Below are positions 19,845-24,542 of a stretch of 24,542 bases of DNA, piece after piece. The DNA lies in assembly GCA_030699625.1 (NCBI GenBank), contig JAUYLU010000028.1:1-24542 (forward strand), in the 5' to 3' direction. The notes beneath the pieces were generated by a model. That model made no database searches. It saw only the letters and a program-made list of their open reading frames with translations, and was not told where the DNA came from. Made by a program: the position numbers and the translations under genes. This DNA comes from a bacterium (lineage in GTDB: Bacteria > Patescibacteriota > Minisyncoccia > Phycocordibacterales > VMEP01). The first letter of the stretch is position 1. Every line of letters starts with the position of its first letter.

Positions 19845-21320
19845 ATGGCCTCCTTACACGAAATCAGGGAAGAGCGGCTCCGGAAGCTCGCCCTGCTCAA
19901 GGCAAAAGGCATGGACGCCTTTCCCCTTTCGGCGCGGCCCGACGCGACCCTCGCCGCGGCGGCGAAGGAGTTCGCGAAACTTTCAAAAAAGAAAGGCGGC
20001 ATCGCCCTCGCGGGCAGGGTGATGGCGCTCCGCGGCCAAGGCGCCATCCTCTTTTTCGACCTCTATGACGGCACCGGCAAATTCCAGGGCCTTGTGAAGA
20101 AGGACGAGCTTCCCGAGGAGGCGATGTCGCTCTTCGCGGACACCGTCGACATCGGCGACTTCATCGAAGTGCGGGGGACGCTCTTTTTGACCAAGCGCAA
20201 GGAAAAAACCATACTCGCGAAAGAATGGCGGATGCTCGCAAAGAGCCTCCGCCCGCTTCCCGACAAGTGGCACGGACTCTCCGACGTCGAGGAGCGGTTC
20301 CGCCGCCGCTATCTCGACCTCCTCATGTCGGCGGAGGTGAAGGAGCGCTTCGTCGTCCGCTCGTCCGTCATCGCGTTCTTCCGGGAATACCTGAACGCCG
20401 AGGGTTACCTCGAAGTGGAGACGCCCATCCTCCAGGAACTCGCAGGAGGTGCGCTCGCCGAGCCGTTCAGGACGCATCACCACGCGCTCGACATGGACCT
20501 GTACCTGCGCATCGCGCCCGAGCTCTATTTGAAGGAGCTCCTCGTCGGCGGATTCACCAAGGTCTACGAGCTCTCTCGCAATTTCAGGAACGAAGGAGTC
20601 GACGCCACCCACAATCCTGAGTTCACCATGCTCGAGTATTACGAGGCGTACGGCACCGCCGCGGGGCAGCGCGCATTCGTGGAGAAGATGCTGCGCGCGC
20701 TCGTGAAGAAGCTTTTCAAGAAGACGTCCATCGAGTACGGCGGCGAGAAGATAGATTTCGCAGCGCCGTTCGCGGTGGTGCCGTATTTCGACCTTCTCCG
20801 CCGCCACGCCCTCATCCCGCATCCCGAAAAAGCCTCGCGCGCCGAGCTCGCGAACAAGGCCGCCCAGCTCGCCGTCGACGTGAAGGAAGGGGACAGCGCC
20901 GAAAAGATACTCGACAACATCTATAAGAAGGCGGTGCGCCCGAAGCTTGTCGAGCCCACCTTCATCGTCGACTATCCGGTGGCCTTTTCTCCGTTCGCCA
21001 AAGCGAAGGAGGGGAATCCCGCGTTCATCGACCGCTTCCAGCTCGTCGTCGGCGGCCTCGAGCTCGTGAACGCTTTTTCGGAGCTGAACGACCCGGAGGA
21101 ACAGCGCGTTCGCTATGGCCGGGAGGAGAAGAAGCGCAAAGGCGGCGAGAAGGATATCTCGCCGTCCGACGAATCATACCTCGAGGCCATGGAGTACGGC
21201 ATGCCGCCGGCGGCCGGCCTCGGCCTCGGCGTCGACCGTTTGACAATGCTTTTGACCGATGTTAGAAACATCAAGGAAGTGATTTTGTTCCCGACAATGC
21301 GACCACGAAAGGGGGAGTAG
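19845..21320 (+). CDS. lysS: Lysyl-tRNA synthetase, class II
   Basis: The 491-residue enzyme charges tRNA-Lys. It starts with a helix (IREERLRKLALLKAKGMDAFP), then an OB-fold anticodon-binding domain (about residues 52-140, IALAGRVMALRGQGAILFFDLYDGTGKFQ). The class II catalytic core has SDVEERFRRRYLDLL, motif 1 around FFREYLNAEGYLEVETPIL, motif 2 FRNEGVDATHNPEFTMLEYYEAYG, and motif 3 GLGLGVDRLTMLLTD. The end VILFPTMRP is typical. It lies 16 bases after greA, a pairing also seen in other bacteria, and its stop touches the start of the MaoC-like gene. Confidence 0.97.
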   Translation: MASLHEIREERLRKLALLKAKGMDAFPLSARPDATLAAAAKEFAKLSKKKGGIALAGRVMALRGQGAILFFDLYDGTGKFQGLVKKDELPEEAMSLFADTVDIGDFIEVRGTLFLTKRKEKTILAKEWRMLAKSLRPLPDKWHGLSDVEERFRRRYLDLLMSAEVKERFVVRSSVIAFFREYLNAEGYLEVETPILQELAGGALAEPFRTHHHALDMDLYLRIAPELYLKELLVGGFTKVYELSRNFRNEGVDATHNPEFTMLEYYEAYGTAAGQRAFVEKMLRALVKKLFKKTSIEYGGEKIDFAAPFAVVPYFDLLRRHALIPHPEKASRAELANKAAQLAVDVKEGDSAEKILDNIYKKAVRPKLVEPTFIVDYPVAFSPFAKAKEGNPAFIDRFQLVVGGLELVNAFSELNDPEEQRVRYGREEKKRKGGEKDISPSDESYLEAMEYGMPPAAGLGLGVDRLTMLLTDVRNIKEVILFPTMRPRKGE

Positions 21321-21755
21321 ATGAGCGCAGTTCCGCGCGTTCTTGCAATCATACCCGCTGCAAGCAGGTATTCGTGCCAAAAGAAGTTCATCGTCGACGA
21401 AAAGCGTGCAGGAGTGTTCTGCGAAATCGTCGGCGACGATAACCCCGTCCATGATTCCGACTCGGCGGCCCGCGAAGAGGGCTTCGAGCGCGCGATCGGG
21501 CCGGGCATGTACGTGCTTTCTCTCGTGTCTGGTTTCATCCAGGAGCGATTCCCGCGGGCGATAGCCCGGGAGCTCGTTCGATGCGTTTTCCCGAAGCCGG
21601 TCTACTACGGCGAAGAGATCGCCGCCGTGCTTACCGTCGTGGGCGAGGAGGAGAAGCGCCTCTCGCGCCGTAAAAAAGTGACGCTCGACGTGGCAGTAAC
21701 GAGCGGGGCGAAAAAGGTCATGAAGGGAACCATCAAGGTCGTCGTGAGGATATAA
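21321..21755 (+). CDS. MaoC-like hot-dog-fold dehydratase/hydratase
   Basis: The 144-residue protein shows the hydratase 2 signature FCEIVGDDNPVHDSDSAAREEGFERAIGPGMYVLSLVSGFI. The catalytic pair of (R)-specific enoyl-CoA hydratases (D-x-N-P-x-H) is present as Asp39 and His44. The second half, VFPKPVYYGEEIAAVLTVVGEEE with VTLDVAV, matches the remaining hot-dog strands. Family members act on enoyl-CoA, enoyl-ACP or related thioesters. The true substrate here is unknown and fatty-acid enzymes are otherwise absent from the window. The ATG directly follows the lysS TAG, so the gene is the last of greA-lysS-maoC, ending at a terminator. Confidence 0.8.
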   Translation: MSAVPRVLAIIPAASRYSCQKKFIVDEKRAGVFCEIVGDDNPVHDSDSAAREEGFERAIGPGMYVLSLVSGFIQERFPRAIARELVRCVFPKPVYYGEEIAAVLTVVGEEEKRLSRRKKVTLDVAVTSGAKKVMKGTIKVVVRI

Positions 21756-21776
21756 GCCGAAAACAAGCCGTAAAAC

Positions 21777-21802
21777 AAGGCGCCATAAGGCGCCTTTTCT
21801 TT
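21777..21802 (+). terminator. Intrinsic terminator after the greA-lysS-maoC unit
   Basis: Stem AAGGCGCC / GGCGCCTT with loop ATAA, followed by TTCTTTT. Confidence 0.9.
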
Positions 21803-21838
21803 TGCCCCGCCCTGCCTTTTAGTAGGGCGTAAGCTACC

Positions 21839-21847
21839 TGTGGATAA
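21839..21847. promoter_or_regulatory. DnaA-box-like 9-mer
   Basis: TGTGGATAA is a perfect match to the DnaA box TTATCCACA in reverse. It lies 8 bases upstream of the -35 box of the mraZ promoter. A single 9-mer can occur by chance in a window of this size. Confidence 0.3.
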
Positions 21848-21855
21848 CCCGTCTT

Positions 21856-21914
21856 TTGGTGAAGTGGGACAAAGTGTAGTAAACTAATGAGCAAGTGGGA
21901 TAAAGTGGGGAAAA
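21856..21914 (+). promoter_or_regulatory. dcw/mraZ promoter with MraZ-box-like repeats
   Basis: TTGGTG (21856-21861), 18-base spacer, TAAACT (21880-21885). Overlapping and following it are 10-bp-spaced repeats: GTGGGACAAA (21864) and GTGTAGTAAA (21874), then GTGGGATAAA (21895) and GTGGGGAAAA (21905). Direct repeats of TGGGN with 5-base spacers are the known MraZ binding pattern, so this is a probable autoregulatory site. Confidence 0.75.
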
Positions 21915-21936
21915 TAGTACCCGCTCGGAAAAATGT

Positions 21937-22370
21937 ATGCTTATCGGCCAATATGCGCACACCCTCGACCCGAAGAAGCGGCTTTCGCTTCCGGCGAAGT
22001 TCCGCAAAGAGCTCGGGAAGCGGGTGGTCATCACCAACGGTCTCGATAACTGCCTTTCCTCTATCCCATGAAGGAGTGGGAGCGCGTCGCCTCGAAGCTT
22101 GGAGAGCTTTCGTTTGGAGCCGCTCACACGCGCGGCTTCAACCGCTTCATGCTCGCCGGCGCGCATGAGGTCGAGGTCGATTCCGCGGGAAGGATTCTCA
22201 TCCCCGATTTTTTGAAAGCATTCGCCGGACTGGGGGAGAAGGTGGTCCTCGCGGGCGTCCACACGCGCGTCGAGATCTGGGACGAAAAGGCCTGGAACGA
22301 ATATAAAGGCCGCGTGGAGAAGGACGCCGACGTGCTCGCCGAAAAGCTCGGCGAGATAGGAGCGCTCTGA
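21937..22370 (+). pseudogene. mraZ: mraZ, interrupted by a single-base frameshift
   Basis: MraZ is a DNA-binding regulator of the division and cell wall cluster. The first frame (ATG 21937) gives MLIGQYAHTLDPKKRLSLPAKFRKELGKRVVITNGLDNCLSSIP and stops at about 22069. The second frame continues as YPMKEWERVASKLGELSF and then AHEVEVDSAGRILIPDFLKAFAGLG up to 22370. Inserting one T in the run at about 22054-22056 restores DNCLFLYPMKEWE, the usual MraZ sequence, and gives 143 aa, the normal length, with both SpoVT/AbrB-like halves. The cause may be a real deletion or an assembly error. The MraZ operator upstream is intact, which argues for a functional gene. The remaining 3' frame alone would lack the first DNA-binding half. 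Confidence 0.85.
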
Positions 22371-22373
22371 CGG

Positions 22374-22456
22374 AACTTATAACGATTAACGAATAACGAT
22401 GACAAAATCCGAAAATTCGGGCATCCGTCATGGTTATAAGTTATTGGTTATCAGTT
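22374..22456. repeat. Large imperfect inverted repeat between mraZ and rsmH
   Basis: Arms of 30 bases (22374-22403 and 22427-22456) match at about 22-23 positions and are built from ATAAC/TAAC/ATGAC words. The loop contains a small stem CCGAA/TTCGG. It starts 3 bases after the mraZ stop and ends 5 bases before the rsmH GTG, so it fills the gap exactly. Confidence 0.65.
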
Positions 22457-22461
22457 AATCC

Positions 22462-23340
22462 GTGCACGTTCCGGTTCTTTTACAGGAAACCCTCGCCGGC
22501 CTCGCGCCGAAGGAGGGAGAGACGGTAATCGACGCGACGGTGGGCGGCGCGGGCCACGCGAAGGCGCTCGCGCTGCGGATAGGGAAGCGGGGCACCCTGG
22601 TCGGCATCGACGAGGACGAGGCGGCCATCGCGCGCGGCAAGGAAGCGCTCAAGGGCTTCAAAGGGAAGCTCCGTCTCTCAAAGGGGAACTTCCGCGACCT
22701 TTCGCGCATCCTCCGGAGGCTCAAGGTCCCGCAGGCCGACCGCATCCTCATGGACCTCGGGGTTTCGAGTTTCCAGCTCGACCGCGGCGGAAGGGGATTC
22801 TCCTTCCGCCATGACGAGCCGCTCCGGATGACGTTCGGGCGGCGGCCGCGTGGCCCCTTCGACGCCACGACCATGGTGAACGAGTGGGACGAAGAGAACC
22901 TCGCCGCCGTCATCCGCGGGTACGGCGAGGAGCGCTTCGCCCGCCGCATCGCGAAAGCCATCGTCGAGGCGAGGAAGAAAGGCACGATAGCGACTTCGGG
23001 CGCGCTCGCGGCCATCGTCGAGCGCGCGGTAGGGCGGCGCGGCCGCCGCCATCCGGCCACGAAGACCTTCCAGGCCATCAGGATCGCGGTGAACGACGAG
23101 CTCCGCGCGCTCGAAGCGGCGCTCCCGCAGGCCCTTGAGGCGCTCCGTCCCGGCGGACGGCTCGCGGTCATTTCCTTTCACAGCCTTGAGGACCGCATCG
23201 TCAAGCAATTTTTCAAAAGAGCGGCCGCGGAAGGGAAGATCTCGCTTGTCGCCACAAAGCCCGTGGCCCCCTCGGAAGAGGAAGCGAAAGAAAACCCCCG
23301 GGCGAGGAGCGCGAAGCTCCGCATCATGGAGAAAAGATAG
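22462..23340 (+). CDS. rsmH: 16S rRNA (cytosine-1402-N4)-methyltransferase
   Basis: RsmH (MraW) methylates C1402 in the ribosomal P site, with S-adenosylmethionine as donor. The 292-residue product begins with HVPVLLQETLAGL, has the SAM motif TVIDATVGGAGHAKAL (about 21-36) and GIDEDEAAI, then RILMDLGVSSFQLDRGGRGFSFRHDEPLRM, the family hallmark, and ends with LAVISFHSLEDRIVKQFFK. The start is a GTG directly after the inverted repeat. Position after mraZ and before ftsL-ftsI is the classical dcw order. Confidence 0.97.
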   Translation: MHVPVLLQETLAGLAPKEGETVIDATVGGAGHAKALALRIGKRGTLVGIDEDEAAIARGKEALKGFKGKLRLSKGNFRDLSRILRRLKVPQADRILMDLGVSSFQLDRGGRGFSFRHDEPLRMTFGRRPRGPFDATTMVNEWDEENLAAVIRGYGEERFARRIAKAIVEARKKGTIATSGALAAIVERAVGRRGRRHPATKTFQAIRIAVNDELRALEAALPQALEALRPGGRLAVISFHSLEDRIVKQFFKRAAAEGKISLVATKPVAPSEEEAKENPRARSAKLRIMEKR

Positions 23341-23361
23341 GAAGCATCGCAACGAACACGC

Positions 23362-23700
23362 ATGACTGCACGCATCATCGAACTCAATAGGGAATATCTC
23401 GGGAACGGCGCCCACAAGGCCGCGTTCCTCGCGCTCGCATGGGCGATCGGCGGCATGTTCGTGCTGTACACCTACCTCGTCGGCTCCATCATTTTCACCG
23501 CCGTGGCGCATCGGGAAGCCGATGCCCTGGCCCGCGACCTCCGGGCCAGGGTCGGCGTCCTCGAGGTGGAGCACCTCGCCCTCTCCGGCCCGGTCACCCT
23601 CGAGCTTGCCCGCACTTTCGGCTTCAAAGAAGCGACCGGGCAGGTCTTCACCGAGCGCAAGGCGGTGACGGCGCTCTCTTTGCTCCCGCATGAGCGTTAG
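23362..23700 (+). CDS. ftsL: FtsL-like bitopic division protein
   Basis: The 112-residue product has a short cytoplasmic N-terminus, one long membrane segment (about residues 19-47, AAFLALAWAIGGMFVLYTYLVGSIIFTAV), and a short outward helix with heptad-like pattern (AHREADALARDLRARVGVLEVEHLAL). This is the architecture of FtsL/DivIC, which form a complex with FtsB and FtsQ at the septum. Sequence similarity is too weak for a firm name, so the call rests on topology and on its place between rsmH and ftsI. Its 3' end overlaps ftsI by 11 bases. Confidence 0.7.
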   Translation: MTARIIELNREYLGNGAHKAAFLALAWAIGGMFVLYTYLVGSIIFTAVAHREADALARDLRARVGVLEVEHLALSGPVTLELARTFGFKEATGQVFTERKAVTALSLLPHER

Positions 23701-24542
23701 CGGCCTCTCGAGAGTCCACCTGCTTTCGCTTTTCATCGTCCTCTTCGCGGCGGCCCTCGTGTCGCGGCTTTTTTTCATACAGATCGTCGAGGGAAAGGAA
23801 TACGAGGAGGCGGCGAACCGCCAGTACGTCACGCCGTCGTCGCAGGTCTTCGACCGTGGCACCATCTTCTTCCGCGAAAAAGGGGGAGACCTCGTTTCGG
23901 CGGCCACCCTCCAGTCGGGCTACCTCGTGGCGGTGAACCCGAAGGAAATAAAGGACGCCGAAGCGGTCTATGAGGCGCTCTCGCGCGTCATCGACATCCC
24001 GCGCGCCGAGTTCATGGGGAAGGCGACGAAGCAGGACGACCCGTACGAGGAAGTGGCGCGGCGCGTTTCCGAGGAATCCGCGGAAAAGCTCACCGCCCTC
24101 GCGAAGGAAGGGAAGCTCGGCGGCGTCTCCGTCTACCGCGAGCGCTGGCGTTTCTACCCCGCAGGATCGCTCGCGGCGCGCGTGCTCGGCTACGTCGGCT
24201 ACAACAACGACGACGCGCTCGCGGGCCGCTACGGCCTCGAGCGCTATTACGAGGGAGTGCTCTCGCGCGAAGGCGAGGGGCTCTATGTGAACTTTTTCGC
24301 CGAGATGTTCTCGAACCTCGGCGACAGCATTTTCCGGAGCGCCGCCCGCGAAGGCGACATCGTCGTCACCATCGAGCCGACCGTGGAGCGGGCGCTCCAC
24401 GACGAGCTCCAAAAGGTGATGGACGAATGGCGCTCCGACCTCGCGGGCGGCGTCATCATCGATCCGATGACGGGGGAGATCTATGCCATGGAAGTGCTCC
24501 CCGGTTTCAATCCGAACAACATGAAGGCGCTCAAAGACCCGC
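23690..24542 (+). CDS. ftsI: FtsI (PBP3-type division transpeptidase), N-terminal part
   Basis: The gene starts with the ATG at 23690 inside the end of the ftsL-like gene and runs off the window after 284 codons. The visible part has a membrane anchor (about residues 8-30, RVHLLSLFIVLFAAALVSRLFFI), followed by QIVEGKEYEEAANRQY and FDRGTIFFRE, as in the dimerisation domain of class B PBPs. Further on are YPAGSLAARVLGYVGYN, GRYGLERYYEGVLSREGEG and IVVTIEPTVERALHDEL, the stretch that leads into the transpeptidase domain (GGVIIDPMTGEIYAM). The SxxK, SxN and KTG motifs are beyond the edge. Context in the dcw cluster points to the septal enzyme rather than PBP2. Confidence 0.9.
   Translation, partial: MSVSGLSRVHLLSLFIVLFAAALVSRLFFIQIVEGKEYEEAANRQYVTPSSQVFDRGTIFFREKGGDLVSAATLQSGYLVAVNPKEIKDAEAVYEALSRVIDIPRAEFMGKATKQDDPYEEVARRVSEESAEKLTALAKEGKLGGVSVYRERWRFYPAGSLAARVLGYVGYNNDDALAGRYGLERYYEGVLSREGEGLYVNFFAEMFSNLGDSIFRSAAREGDIVVTIEPTVERALHDELQKVMDEWRSDLAGGVIIDPMTGEIYAMEVLPGFNPNNMKALKDP

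Noticed and set aside
22045..22070. Programmed ribosomal frameshift in mraZ
   Set aside because: CTTTCC does not allow the P- and A-site tRNAs to re-pair after a -1 slip, and no stimulatory stem was seen. A plain one-base deletion or read error is simpler.
1..24542. CRISPR array, insertion sequence, prophage or tRNA genes
   Set aside because: The repeats seen are palindromes at gene borders, not regularly spaced direct repeats. No transposase, integrase or phage proteins and no T-loop GGTTCGA signature were found.

Overview
The window (about 24.5 kb, GC-rich coding DNA with AT-rich intergenic islands) looks like a chromosomal segment of a reduced-genome bacterium, most likely of the Patescibacteria / Candidate Phyla Radiation, Parcubacteria side. 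This is inference. It rests on a compact prolyl-tRNA synthetase without the editing insertion, a PriA homologue without a recognisable Walker A motif, a helix-turn-helix domain fused to MurA, two MreB paralogues, very short accessory proteins, and intergenic spaces filled with hairpins. No phage, transposase, CRISPR or tRNA gene was seen.

Layout. 1-1440 (+): end of a DUF167 protein, a short hibernation factor and a membrane-anchored cyclophilin. 1440-5632 (-): an operon priA > def > fmt > unknown 192-aa protein. 5633-6003: hairpin-rich intergenic DNA running into the 3' end of a divergent single-pass membrane protein (-). 6547-9550 (+): HTH-MurA, MreB paralogue 1, Nudix hydrolase. 9605-9979 (-): small membrane protein. 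10241-13042 (+): holB, an ArsR-type regulator, frr, rseP. 13083-13262 (-): a 59-aa membrane protein. 13367-18688 (+): proS, then the elongation cluster mreB-mreC-mreD-like-PBP2. 18689-19369: palindromes and a candidate structured RNA of about 420 nt on the minus strand. 19370-21755 (+): greA, lysS, MaoC-like protein. 21839-24542 (+): start of the dcw cluster (mraZ with a frameshift, rsmH, ftsL-like, ftsI truncated by the window edge).

How it fits together. The core theme is cell envelope growth and division (MurA, MreB x2, MreC, MreD-like, PBP2, MraZ, RsmH, FtsL-like, FtsI, RseP), mixed with translation (HPF, Def, Fmt, Frr, ProRS, LysRS) and replication/transcription functions (PriA-like, HolB, GreA).

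The most unusual signal is non-coding. Three elements (upstream of priA, holB and mreD) have ends that pair as GTTAGA with TCTAAC, with compensating base changes, and one end lies directly against the ATG. A second family of palindromes (12-nt arms around a 2-nt centre, also with paired changes) occurs five times, including over the promoter of the ArsR-type gene. Several genes (mreB1, arsR-like, frr, proS) have a -10 box 6-7 nt before the start codon, suggesting leaderless mRNAs. The minus-strand RNA at 18868-19286 has its own promoter and terminator but matches no RNA family I can recognise.
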